DNA of 64,000 bases from JBFGFX01 sp965232455 (GTDB lineage Bacteria > Pseudomonadota > Gammaproteobacteria > Steroidobacterales > Woeseiaceae): assembly GCA_965232455.1 (NCBI GenBank), contig OZ246981.1:2046001-2110000 (forward strand). Direction: 5' to 3'. Shown in pieces: positions 35,124-43,027 of the stretch. The position numbers and the translations under genes were made by a program. Positions within the stretch are counted from its first letter, which is position 1. Each line of letters starts with the position of its first letter. The notes below the pieces were generated by a model that searched no databases, had not been told where the DNA came from, and saw only the letters and a list, made by a program, of their open reading frames with translations.

Positions 35124-35398
35124 TGGACATATTCTGGGTCGACCTGAATCAACCGCAGAAAGTTGGTGGCTGCGGCATAGGGTTTGCGCTTTCCTTGGTC
35201 CCAACCTTTGATTGTGTCGAGGTTAAGCTGGAACGCACGCGCAAACACAGCCTGCAACATGTCGATACTCGCACAAATAGCTTTGATGTCAGCCGCGGAT
35301 AATACCGTGCACACAGTTGCATTGGTTTCGTCGCACTGCGCGAATCGAATACCTTCTTTTAGGTTCGATACCAATTCTGTGTGTGATTTGTCATCCAT
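35105..35398 (-). CDS. HTH (XRE/HigA-like) regulator coupled to the NTPase
   Basis: A 97-residue protein. The C-terminal half has a helix-turn-helix of the NadS/HigA type: MLQAVFARAFQLNLDTIKGWDQGKRKPYAAATNFLRLIQVDPEYV. The N-terminal half holds no recognised motif. The gene overlaps the start of the giant NTPase gene, so the two are one operon and this protein probably represses it. No HigB-like toxin is adjacent, so a classic toxin-antitoxin role is unlikely. Confidence 0.8.
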   Translation of the reverse strand: MDDKSHTELVSNLKEGIRFAQCDETNATVCTVLSAADIKAICASIDMLQAVFARAFQLNLDTIKGWDQGKRKPYAAATNFLRLIQVDPEYVQCTLAA

Positions 35399-35467
35399 CG
35401 TGGATTCCTATCCAAACTCTTTTTTTCTAGAATTTGCGCTATATAAACTAGCATGAGTTTTTAACCA

Positions 35468-35540
35468 CCTATTCTGCGACTTTGAACTACCAATTACTCA
35501 ATACGAAATCGTACTATTTTGTTCAGCGGTTTCGGCCACG
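35468..35540 (+). repeat. Island left-end repeat, copy 2
   Basis: 73-base partner of 30365-30437; both end in TTCGG-C/T-CACG after an identical GTACTATTTTGTTCAG block. It separates the HTH-NTPase operon from the SPARTA operon, suggesting that each is its own cassette. No dusA-start remnant is visible beside this copy. Confidence 0.7.
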
Positions 35541-35637
35541 GAGCGGGCGATAAAGGAAATGGTCGACCCATACATCATACCGATCACTCTGCCTCCCCGA
35601 AGGCTAGCAAAAAAAGAAACATCGCAGCCGCTTGCCA

Positions 35638-37191
35638 TCACACATAGAACTTCAACGGCTGACGCTCATGGTCTTTCGCGGAACCCATTATCAGCACATC
35701 ACCCACCCGATCGGCGAATCGTATCGTAACCGGCAAACCGTCGTTGTAGTGGCAGGCGTTGTAGTTGATCTTTGTCAAGCCGAGGATATCCGTCAGAACC
35801 GTCTTCAATTTCGGTGCTTTTCCCGTACTACGTAGCACAGTCACAAACAACGGATTTGGCGTTTCAGGTCCAATGTAAGTATCCAGCCGAGGTACAAACC
35901 CGCTGGTCCACAAATACGCGTTTCGGTCGTTTAGCATCAGAGCACTACCGCGCATCACGGGATAGTCACCGTCTCGGTAAAGCTTGTTATCCCCGCTGGT
36001 TGTCCGGATCCGAACCCCTACGAGTTTTGTCGCCCGCGGAACCGCCCGTTTGAATGAACCCCATTCTTCCGCGGTGAAGCTCGTTCTACCATGAATAAAG
36101 AACTCTTCCGGCGGCCCCCCATGCTTGTCCTTAAAGGTATCCATTACCTTTCCTACAAGGTCCTTTGCCGCCCTAGGTTTAAGATGAAAATCATATTCCG
36201 AGGTCTTCCACGGTCCGTTAGCACCTCGAAACACGACGCCGTCGCCTTCGTTCAAAAACATCTGCGCAGCACAACACGCATGTTCTCGCGGGTGATTCGG
36301 AATCAGCTTGAACACCAGGCCCAGATAGCAGACGCCCGGTCGAACATTCGCCAGACGCCAAGGTGGATTCGGCTGCGTCTTATAATATAGGCCGGTGCAA
36401 ACATTCCAGGCAACCGTGGCGGGCTCCTGCAGATTGCGAATTGGAAATCCCGCTGAATTCAAAAATTCCTCGCGGGCAATGGTTGTCTCTCGCAATAGCT
36501 GTGACGTATGGCCGTACTGGAGTAACCTCGCCTTCACCTGCCGGTGGAAGTCGGCAACGTCGTCAAATATCTCTTCGGCACTTTGATCAATCAGACCTTC
36601 GAGTAACGGTAAATCGATTCGGGTTTTCTGCGCCTTGGTAAACTCGCCCTCAACCAAAGGCAGCCCTGTCCTCCTGGCCAATGGCTTACACCGCTCAAAT
36701 ACGAGCTCTGGAAGAACCAGAATCCAAACATCAACGACTCTTTCCTCGTTCCGGTCGTGATACTCGATTTCCGAAACGTAGTGATCGACCGCCTTTCGTA
36801 CCGCTTCGTGTTGGTTCGCCGTTCGCGTTGACTGATCAAGCGCCTTCAAGTCGATCTCTCGTTCCACGAAATCGCCTGGGTTGTAGGTAATTCCGAATGC
36901 CTCTTGCACGCCTGGGAAATTGCTCAAGTGGAGACGGTGCTTTTTCTCGCGTTCGGTCGGTGGCGGAACGGCAACAAAACCGCCGGCGCCCGTTGCCCAA
37001 CGGCGAAAGTACTTTAAGCCGTCACTCGTACCGATCACACCGACAGAAATCTCGGTACCCGATTTCGGCGCAGAATGCGGACCATATAAGAACAAACCGT
37101 CTTTAGGGTGATCCGTTGTCTGTCCGTGGCCAAACATCAGTTCCGGCTCATCAAGGTGAATCAATTCAATTTTGGACGGATCAATACTCAC
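35638..37191 (-). CDS. Short prokaryotic Argonaute (SPARTA pAgo subunit)
   Basis: A 517-residue MID-PIWI protein. Typical short-pAgo landmarks: ELMFGHGQTTDHPKDGLFLYGP near the start, ISVGVIGTSDGLKYFRRW, the MID/PIWI stretch CTGLYYKTQPNPPWRLA then CYLGLVFKL, and the C-terminal LGLTKINYNACHYNDGLPVTIRFADRVGD. The position of the first catalytic aspartate (usually GxD in YVGIDF) is LVF here and later acidic residues are also missing, so the PIWI slicer is inactive, as in all short pAgos. It binds guide RNA and senses target DNA, activating the TIR partner. GTG start overlaps the TIR-APAZ stop by 4 bases (GTGA), so translation is coupled. Confidence 0.9.
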   Translation of the reverse strand: MSIDPSKIELIHLDEPELMFGHGQTTDHPKDGLFLYGPHSAPKSGTEISVGVIGTSDGLKYFRRWATGAGGFVAVPPPTEREKKHRLHLSNFPGVQEAFGITYNPGDFVEREIDLKALDQSTRTANQHEAVRKAVDHYVSEIEYHDRNEERVVDVWILVLPELVFERCKPLARRTGLPLVEGEFTKAQKTRIDLPLLEGLIDQSAEEIFDDVADFHRQVKARLLQYGHTSQLLRETTIAREEFLNSAGFPIRNLQEPATVAWNVCTGLYYKTQPNPPWRLANVRPGVCYLGLVFKLIPNHPREHACCAAQMFLNEGDGVVFRGANGPWKTSEYDFHLKPRAAKDLVGKVMDTFKDKHGGPPEEFFIHGRTSFTAEEWGSFKRAVPRATKLVGVRIRTTSGDNKLYRDGDYPVMRGSALMLNDRNAYLWTSGFVPRLDTYIGPETPNPLFVTVLRSTGKAPKLKTVLTDILGLTKINYNACHYNDGLPVTIRFADRVGDVLIMGSAKDHERQPLKFYV

Positions 37192-38579
37192 TCTGGCTCT
37201 ACCTCGACTAACACCGTCCCAAGAGTCGAAAGATCGGTCTCCTCGCCATCATCTGCCATCTCTCGCACCGTCCTTGTCGATACCGGCGACGTAAACTTCT
37301 GTGGCTCGGCATCCAGTAGCAAAGTCTGGGTCTCAGAAAGCGGCACTTTGAGCTGTCCATTGTCCGCTCCGACCAAGAGCTTCATGTAAGCCATCAGCTG
37401 ACCGTGCCATCGCGGATTTCGCCATCCTTTGCAGATCGTCCGTCGCGCGCGATGTTGCTTCTCTACGTCTGGCAAGACCGGCCCCGCTTCCTTCTCGGGA
37501 CCGACCGTCGCGAACAGCACGCGGGCTTTCAGCTTGAAGTGTGGATACGGCCAGAAATGGGGTGACGCGGACACTCCGTAGCTCCAAACTCGCCCACCCG
37601 CTATATTCCTCAACATTGAAGAACGCCGTTCGCCGGAAGGCCCCCAAGAAACCTTCTTTCCCATCGGCAGCAGCTCCTTGCCAACGTGAAATCCTGTCTG
37701 CGTCGCGTAAGCGTACGACTCGAATCCGCTCTCCCGACAATACCGCTCCCACGCCTGCCGAAACATCGACACGAGCATATTGCTAGCTTCTTGGGGCTCA
37801 ACACTCGGGGCCTGACAGCCGTCCTTTACGAATTCTTCGAGCTCAAACTCGGAGGTGGCTCTAAATCGTCCGGCGGCTGCAAAGCTCTGCTCCACTTCTT
37901 TTTCTTCCGCGAAACTGAAGAAACCACGCAACCGAACCTCGGCCGGATAGGCGTACGCTTTGCAGGCACGCTCCATAGCTGTGTGATTAAGTGCGCCGGT
38001 GGGCTCGAAATATCGTATCGTTTTCGGCATCGCCTGCATTACAAGCCAATTCGATGTCAACTCCTCCGGGGTTTGTTCGACCTGAATGGACAAGCGCTTT
38101 CGATACGCCTCCCAGTTCGGATTGATGTTTGGCAACTCACCCGCTTTCGGGACCTGCCGCTTCTCCAGGGTTTGCAGCAAATCATCCAACCCCTGCGCCC
38201 AGCGGCAATAAAAGTCCTTGTATTGGAGCCCTCCAATACCGAACAGTTTTTTGAAGGGCGCGAGCCGCACCGGAATGATGAACTGGGGATCCTTCAGTTC
38301 CTTCGACAAGTCTTCAGCGATCGCTATCTCTTCTTGCACCCCATCTTTCGCTAGGCTTTCATCCCTGCAACACAACAGCATTTTGACGGCATTGTTTTGA
38401 AGTGTGTGGGTTACGACTTTTCGCCATCGATCGCCCCCATCTAAATTCAAAATATCCGCGAACACCAAATACCCTGCGGCTTCCAGACGCGGTGCGAGCC
38501 AGAGCACAAACTCGTCATCCTCAGGAGTTGCCTTGCTGATGAATACGGTTCGTCGATCTGTCGTTGTATCCGCCGCCAC
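37188..38579 (-). CDS. TIR-APAZ effector subunit of a SPARTA system
   Basis: A 463-residue protein. Residues about 10-140 are a TIR domain: TVFISKATPEDDEFVLWLAPRLEAAGYLVFAD, LLCCRDESLAKDGVQEEI with the likely catalytic glutamate at about 83-84, then FIIPVRL. Residues about 170-460 are an APAZ domain that clamps onto the short pAgo (WLVMQAMPKTIRYFEPTGAL; GWRNPRWHGQLMAYMKLL). In characterised SPARTA systems, guide-directed recognition of plasmid DNA triggers oligomerisation and NAD(P)+ hydrolysis by TIR, killing the cell. GTG start at 38579 with AAAGGAG upstream. First gene of the two-gene operon. Confidence 0.9.
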   Translation of the reverse strand: MAADTTTDRRTVFISKATPEDDEFVLWLAPRLEAAGYLVFADILNLDGGDRWRKVVTHTLQNNAVKMLLCCRDESLAKDGVQEEIAIAEDLSKELKDPQFIIPVRLAPFKKLFGIGGLQYKDFYCRWAQGLDDLLQTLEKRQVPKAGELPNINPNWEAYRKRLSIQVEQTPEELTSNWLVMQAMPKTIRYFEPTGALNHTAMERACKAYAYPAEVRLRGFFSFAEEKEVEQSFAAAGRFRATSEFELEEFVKDGCQAPSVEPQEASNMLVSMFRQAWERYCRESGFESYAYATQTGFHVGKELLPMGKKVSWGPSGERRSSMLRNIAGGRVWSYGVSASPHFWPYPHFKLKARVLFATVGPEKEAGPVLPDVEKQHRARRTICKGWRNPRWHGQLMAYMKLLVGADNGQLKVPLSETQTLLLDAEPQKFTSPVSTRTVREMADDGEETDLSTLGTVLVEVEPE

Positions 38580-38934
38580 AAAATCTCCTTTGCCGAATGA
38601 GTGGGGGACTGCATCTGCTCTTACTGCTCAACACACGGTTACTATGGAAAAGCCTCTACACTTACCGGAGAGGTTCAGCTATCTAGCACCAGCTACCGCT
38701 CTATCGACGTTTATAATTCCTCCGCCAAAATCCTTGATGTTTAGTCGGCGAACCCTCACGGTCTGATCCCTTATCGGAAAAGTTAGTTACGAGCGACTTT
38801 GTGGTCGCGGATTCGTCCGCTTTGACGCACGGCGGCGATTTTGTGCTACCCATTGTCAGTGCCCCGACCGTCTAAAATGTTGTCTCACCGTAAAGCCAGT
38901 GCCGCTGGACTACGTCCCTACTAGTAACAGAGAA
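38580..38934. other. Gene-free spacer between SPARTA and the AbiE-like pair
   Basis: 355 bases separating divergent operons. Apart from the GTG ribosome site of the TIR-APAZ gene at its left edge, I see no coding frame, RNA gene or clear promoter box here. Confidence 0.6.
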
Positions 38935-38967
38935 TTGCATACTAACACTCCAGATGTTAGTATGCAA
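38935..38967. promoter_or_regulatory. Perfect 13-bp inverted repeat, probable AbiE-type autoregulatory operator
   Basis: TTGCATACTAACA, 7-base spacer, TGTTAGTATGCAA: perfect arms of 13 bp. It ends 4 bases before the ATG at 38972. Published AbiE systems are repressed by AbiEi binding inverted repeats at their promoter, so this is the expected operator. It covers the earlier in-frame ATG at 38954, which argues for the later start. Alternatively it forms an RNA hairpin limiting translation. Confidence 0.7.
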
Positions 38968-38971
38968 AACA

Positions 38972-40006
38972 ATGTTAGAAAATAGCCCAAAACCCAGTAC
39001 CGGTAATGTTTTCGCGGCGGACCTGCGTGATTACATCGCCACGACGCTGCACCGTTCGATTGAGCTAGCCGAATGGAGCGGTGCAACCGGATTAGCCTCA
39101 TTCTTATCGAAACGCTATGAGTTTCTCGCCGCGCTAATCGGGCACCAGCCTTGCTTGTTCGCAGTAGACCGAGGCACTACCGATGCCACGCCGGCAGAAA
39201 TTGCTAAGCACATCGCAGGTATTGAAAACACCTTCGATGGCGTGGTGATCTATGCCACGCGACATCTGTCTGCCGATCGCCGCGCACGCCTCGTGGGCAG
39301 TGGCGTACCGTTCGTCGTGCCAGGTAACCAGTTGTACATCCCACCATTGGCCCTTGACCTGCGTGAGAACTTTCATGCCCGTCCCAGACGAGGACGTGAA
39401 CAACTCTCCCCCGCCGCTCAAGTGGTGCTTTTCTATGGCGTATTGTTCCCGCATGAATTGAACGCTGGATCGAGTCGTCGTACGCCCACGCATTTGGCCA
39501 ACGCCGTCGGCTACTCGGCCATGTCGGTCGGTCGAGCCTTCGAGGAACTTGCCAGCGTCGAGCTTGCAACGATCAGGAAACGCGGCCGGTCGAAAGAACT
39601 CCAACTGGAACAGAACGGTCGAGCACTCATTGAGCGCGCTCGACCAATGTTGCGTAACCCGGTGCGCACTCGCAAGTTGATAAGAGGGGCACCTGTGTCG
39701 CCTCCAATGAAGTTAGCCGGCGAGAGTGCACTGAGCAATGTTACAGGCCTATCCCCTCCTCCTGTTCATCAGTGGGCTATGCACGCTGAGGAATGGCCCT
39801 CGATCGAGAGAATTCATGATTTCAATGTAGTCAACGACACCGATCAAGCCCATCTAGTAGTTGAGCTTTGGTATTACCAACCCGATGTGCTCTCCACTGA
39901 CATCACGGTGGATCCATTGTCGTTATACGCGCAGCACTGGGACAACCCCAATGAACGCGTCGCAATGGCGGCCGAGGAAGTATTGGATCACGTTCCATGG
40001 TCGTAG
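38972..40006 (+). CDS. AbiEi-like antitoxin / winged-helix regulator
   Basis: A 344-residue protein. Residues about 150-215 form a winged helix (AQVVLFYGVLFPHEL; PTHLANAVGYSAMSVGRAFEELASVELATIRKRGRSKEL). The N-terminal part (CLFAVDRGTTDATPAEIAKHIAGIENTFDGVVIYA) has an alternating strand-helix look I cannot name. The C-terminal 120 residues look like a binding or recognition domain (PPVHQWAMHAEEWPSIERIHDFNVVNDTDQAHLVVELW). It overlaps the downstream nucleotidyltransferase by 10 bases, the standard AbiEi-AbiEii order, but is longer than classic AbiEi (about 200 residues). ATG 38954 is the alternative start. Confidence 0.7.
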   Translation: MLENSPKPSTGNVFAADLRDYIATTLHRSIELAEWSGATGLASFLSKRYEFLAALIGHQPCLFAVDRGTTDATPAEIAKHIAGIENTFDGVVIYATRHLSADRRARLVGSGVPFVVPGNQLYIPPLALDLRENFHARPRRGREQLSPAAQVVLFYGVLFPHELNAGSSRRTPTHLANAVGYSAMSVGRAFEELASVELATIRKRGRSKELQLEQNGRALIERARPMLRNPVRTRKLIRGAPVSPPMKLAGESALSNVTGLSPPPVHQWAMHAEEWPSIERIHDFNVVNDTDQAHLVVELWYYQPDVLSTDITVDPLSLYAQHWDNPNERVAMAAEEVLDHVPWS

Positions 40007-40752
40007 GTATCGATAAGTTTCGAGAACACTTTGCAGGTCACGAAAACCAGTACACCCTGATTGGTGGAACGGCATGCGACTTGCTGTTCGCCAACGCCGG
40101 TATCGATTTTCGAGCCACCCGAGATTTCGATATGGTGCTGTGCGTTGAGGTGGTCGACGAGGCATTCGCCGCTGCATTTATCGGTTTTCTCGAGGGCGGC
40201 GGCTACCAAGCGCGGCAAAAGAGCGACGGGCACAAAGAGTACTTTCGATTCCACAAACCGAGCGACTCCGCGTATCCCTATATGATCGAGTTGTTTTCGC
40301 GAAAACCGGGCGGCATAGATATTCCCGACGAACACATTTATTCGAAAGTCCCGGTCGATGAGGATGCCCTGAGTCTTTCGGCCATTCTATTGGACGAACA
40401 CTACTATGACGCGCTGCAGCAATCGAGCACCGTGCTAAACGGCGTCTCTGTACTAACCGAAGATCTGCTTATTCCTTTCAAGGCCAAAGCGTATCTCGAT
40501 CTTTCTCAGCGAAAGGCCGAAGGCGCAAACATCAGTAGCAGAGATGTGAATAAGCACCGCAACGACGTTTTTCGTCTTGCTCAACTGCTGCCTGCGGATC
40601 GACGCACTGAACTATCCGAGAGCATTCGCACTGACATCAGAGCATTTTTAGACACCGTTGGTGGTGACGAATCCTTTGATCCTAATGCGTTTGAAGTAGC
40701 ATTCACCCGAGACGAGGCCATTGCGCTTCTGGAAACCGCTTACGGCGTTTAG
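39997..40752 (+). CDS. AbiEii-like nucleotidyltransferase toxin
   Basis: A 251-residue protein with the DNA polymerase beta-type nucleotidyltransferase core of the AbiEii/MenA group: YTLIGGTACDLLF (the GG/S motif) followed by RATRDFDMVLCVE, where the DxD-like pair binds metal. Then YPYMIELFSRKPGGIDIPDE and an AKAYLDLSQRKAEGANISSRDVNKHRNDVFRLAQLL helical block. Such toxins add nucleotides to tRNA 3' ends (MenT) or act by GTP binding (AbiEii) and give phage abortive infection. Translation is coupled to the upstream regulator. Confidence 0.8.
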   Translation: MVVGIDKFREHFAGHENQYTLIGGTACDLLFANAGIDFRATRDFDMVLCVEVVDEAFAAAFIGFLEGGGYQARQKSDGHKEYFRFHKPSDSAYPYMIELFSRKPGGIDIPDEHIYSKVPVDEDALSLSAILLDEHYYDALQQSSTVLNGVSVLTEDLLIPFKAKAYLDLSQRKAEGANISSRDVNKHRNDVFRLAQLLPADRRTELSESIRTDIRAFLDTVGGDESFDPNAFEVAFTRDEAIALLETAYGV

Positions 40753-41030
40753 TACACACGCGCAACCAAGAACGCAAGGTGGCGTGCAGTGTTCGATTCG
40801 TCTCCTCTTTAGCAGCAGTCCCAATTTTTTTGCGATTATCGTCGAACGTAAGACTGTATATCTCGCTGTGATCGTCCTTTTGCGCTCATTGGTGAGAGGT
40901 GCCGACCCAACCCTGGCCAGTTTTGACTTTTGTCTTAGAGTTGGCCAGCCAGGTCAGCACCGCCCCGCACGACTCAACTCTCCACGGATTGGTAGACTGC
41001 GCATGTAGATCAATTTGTGCGCAATTATTG

Positions 41031-41759
41031 ATGAGAGTTCCGTTTGCAAGTCGTAGGTCTGATGGTTCCGTTTTGGGCGTGGCAGACGTCCCGAGGGGGC
41101 GCGCCGCGGATTGCGTCTGCTTGTCATGCGGGCGTCCGGTTATCGCGCGGCAAGGTGACGTCCGGGCATGGCACTTCGCACACGAATTCACCGAATCAGC
41201 GGCAGACCTGTGCGAATACAGTGTCTACGAGTCAGTTCGTGAGGCAATCCTGTGGCTATTGCCCAGGCTTGAGCGACTCCGGTTGCCCCCAGTCGGCAAC
41301 CGCCCCGCGGAACATATCGAACCGGGTCGCGTTGATTTGAGAGTTGATGTCGGCGGAACACCAGTAGATGCACGAGTGATAACCGAGGGCTACGAGTTAC
41401 ACCTCTACATTACCTACGCAGGGCGATCACTCCCGGAAGATATAAGCAATCCGAACGGCAGGCTAGGCATTCTCGACCTCAAGATACAGAAACTCATTGG
41501 CGACTGGGGAGACGATGCAATATCGATAAGTCGAGTTCGTCAGTGGCTTGAGGAGGAGGACCGGGGAAAAGGATGGGTCCAACACCGATTGCTATGCAAC
41601 GTGCAGTCAGTCCCTGCCAAGACAAACCGCCCTGCGATCCGCGTAGAACATCATTGCGTTATGTGCCGGTCAACCTGGATAGGGGATCCTGGCGTGAAAT
41701 CAGCAACGTGCAACAAATGCGGCACTCACTTATACGTGAAATCCAAGGCAATCAGCTGA
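41031..41759 (+). CDS. CoiA-like zinc-binding protein with C-terminal zinc ribbon
   Basis: A 242-residue protein from ATG 41031; the open frame reaches 40899 but homology starts here. The N-terminus MRVPFASRRSDGSV then DCVCLSCGRPVIARQGDVRAWHFAH is the CoiA-type N-terminal zinc domain (CxxC ... HFAH). A middle region (HIEPGRVDLRVDVGGTPVDARVI) could be a PD-(D/E)xK-like core, as in CoiA, but the motif is not clear. The C-terminus has two CxxC pairs (HHCVMCRSTW, ATCNKCGTHLY). CoiA helps recombination during transformation; here, alone in a defence island, its role is unknown. Confidence 0.65.
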   Translation: MRVPFASRRSDGSVLGVADVPRGRAADCVCLSCGRPVIARQGDVRAWHFAHEFTESAADLCEYSVYESVREAILWLLPRLERLRLPPVGNRPAEHIEPGRVDLRVDVGGTPVDARVITEGYELHLYITYAGRSLPEDISNPNGRLGILDLKIQKLIGDWGDDAISISRVRQWLEEEDRGKGWVQHRLLCNVQSVPAKTNRPAIRVEHHCVMCRSTWIGDPGVKSATCNKCGTHLYVKSKAIS

Positions 41760-41968
41760 CGCGCTCCAGTCCTAACTTCTGACACCTTCTTTGGTGCCGC
41801 TGTTGTGTCTGCCTTCGCTCAGAATTGGCTGCGCAGTCACAGCCGCCCAAAATATTCGCAGAAGCAGAATTTGGATAGGCTCCAAGTGTCGATAATCAAC
41901 CGATCGTTCAAAATCGGTTAACACTATCACCGCAGCTATTCAGATAATCATCGCTAAGACGTCACAAT

Positions 41969-42274
41969 ATGACCCTTAGCGAGCTATTTTCCGGAACTGT
42001 TCGCAGCAATAATATGCTAATGAAGGGTTCTACCTACTTCGGTCTACTAGCAGAGTTCGGCGAGGCGGAGATCCCACTGGATCGGGTCTGTGAAAAGTAC
42101 TTTGGACTTTCCGTACCGAAAGCCAAGCGACGCGCTTGTCTTCACCAACTGCCTGTTCCAGCGTATCGAGGAGGATCGCAAAAATCACCTTGGCTTATCA
42201 GTGCCATAGATCTGGCGCAGCACATCGACGAGAGACGCTCGCAGGCCGCGAAGGAATGGGCTTCCATGAACTAA
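41969..42274 (+). CDS. PrtN-like small DNA-binding protein, possible excisionase
   Basis: A 101-residue protein matching the pyocin-activator PrtN family: FGLLAEFGEAEIPLDRVCEKYFGLSVPKAKRRA, LPVPAYRGGSQKSPWLISAIDLAQHIDERRSQA. The layout (leading helix, KYFGL-x-A-x-RRA turn, PWL, DLAxxID) is an AlpA/excisionase-like winged helix. Internal ATGs at 42014 and 42020 may be the true start since family homology begins there. It is the last gene before the att-like repeat at 42362, the usual place for a recombination-directionality factor; the element's integrase is absent. Confidence 0.75.
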   Translation: MTLSELFSGTVRSNNMLMKGSTYFGLLAEFGEAEIPLDRVCEKYFGLSVPKAKRRACLHQLPVPAYRGGSQKSPWLISAIDLAQHIDERRSQAAKEWASMN

Positions 42275-42361
42275 GCGACTGTCTTGATCGCTGATATTCG
42301 CGCGGGTCTGACCGCCTCCAACCGGTGCGACATTTGTGCGACATAAAAATCTTGGCGCGCA

Positions 42362-42445
42362 TAACTCACTGATAAACAAACTGCTTTCAAAGCATCGGGT
42401 CCAATCCATCATCGGGGCAATTGCAATTTTTTCCGCATTTTTCAT
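42362..42445 (-). repeat. Displaced dusA 5' end, copy 2 (element right end)
   Basis: On the minus strand, ATG at 42445 reads MKNAEKIAIAPMMDWTRCF, the start of DusA, then leaves homology. The core 42398-42431 matches dusA 30257-30290 at 31 of 34 bases. The island-side flank (42362-42397, TAACTCACTGATAAACAA) resembles the flank of copy 3 (TAACTAACTGATCAACAA at 44046), so both are ends of related elements. The interval 42275-42684 (410 bases) contains this repeat and the next one and no supported gene. Confidence 0.8.
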
Positions 42446-42500
42446 AGATATTTGTATAACACTTTTACGGAATACGAGATTGGACCGAAGTTCTAGTCTG

Positions 42501-42652
42501 CCTATTTTGCGATTCTACGCCGTCCAGTGATCGGATTTGAAATTGTACGATTCCGACTAACGGGTTCAGTTGCAAAACCTTAGGCTAGGAGGACGCACCG
42601 GCGAATGCGTAGGCACTGGTAGCTTCGCGAAGTACGACGATTCGCGAAACAC
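42501..42652 (+). repeat. Island left-end repeat, copy 3
   Basis: Begins CCTATTTTGCGATTC, includes TCCAGTGA and TGAAATTGTAC at the same spacing as copies 1 and 2, and ends with GCGAAGTACGACGATTCGC, like GCGAAGCACCACGATTCGC about 130 bases downstream in copy 1. Immediately follows the displaced dusA start, the same order as at the intact dusA. Confidence 0.6.
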
Positions 42653-42684
42653 CAACCTTTTCTATTTACGTACTCGTATCGCTC

Positions 42685-43002
42685 CTAGAGTTCGGTGATC
42701 GCCGTCGCTACGGCGGAGAAAACCAGCAGAGCTTCCTGGCGTGAGTCATCGACGACTTCGTTGTTGTCGTCCGGATGAGCCCCTAGTTGGGTTGCGTGGT
42801 TTGCAACGTTCACTAGATTGAGCAAGCGTTCTCGTTTAGACATGGACATTCGGATGCTGCCGCTTTCCCGGTATTTGGTAGCCGCTGCTTGAACGTCGTT
42901 TTTCGCCTCAACATGAACTAGCGCAGTTTCCAAAGCCTTCCGACACTCGACGACAATATTGCTGTAATGGCCTCTATACAGCAATTCTCGGGCACGTGTC
43001 AT
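42685..43002 (-). pseudogene. Remnant of a helical, HEPN-like protein (C-terminal fragment)
   Basis: A 105-residue frame: MTRARELLYRGHYSNIVVECRKALETALVHVEAKND..., then a basic MSKRERLLNLVNVANHATQLGAHPDDN and EALLVFSAVATAI. The pattern of one long helix with ECRKALE and a second helix ending AVATAI looks like the C-terminal helical bundle of a larger protein. Homology-like sequence appears to continue upstream of the ATG (GASM) but is cut by a stop about 17 codons earlier, next to the methyltransferase gene. So it is probably truncated, or a small complete protein of unknown function. Confidence 0.5.
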
Positions 43003-43027
43003 CGAAGCCCCTATCCCAACTGTTGAT

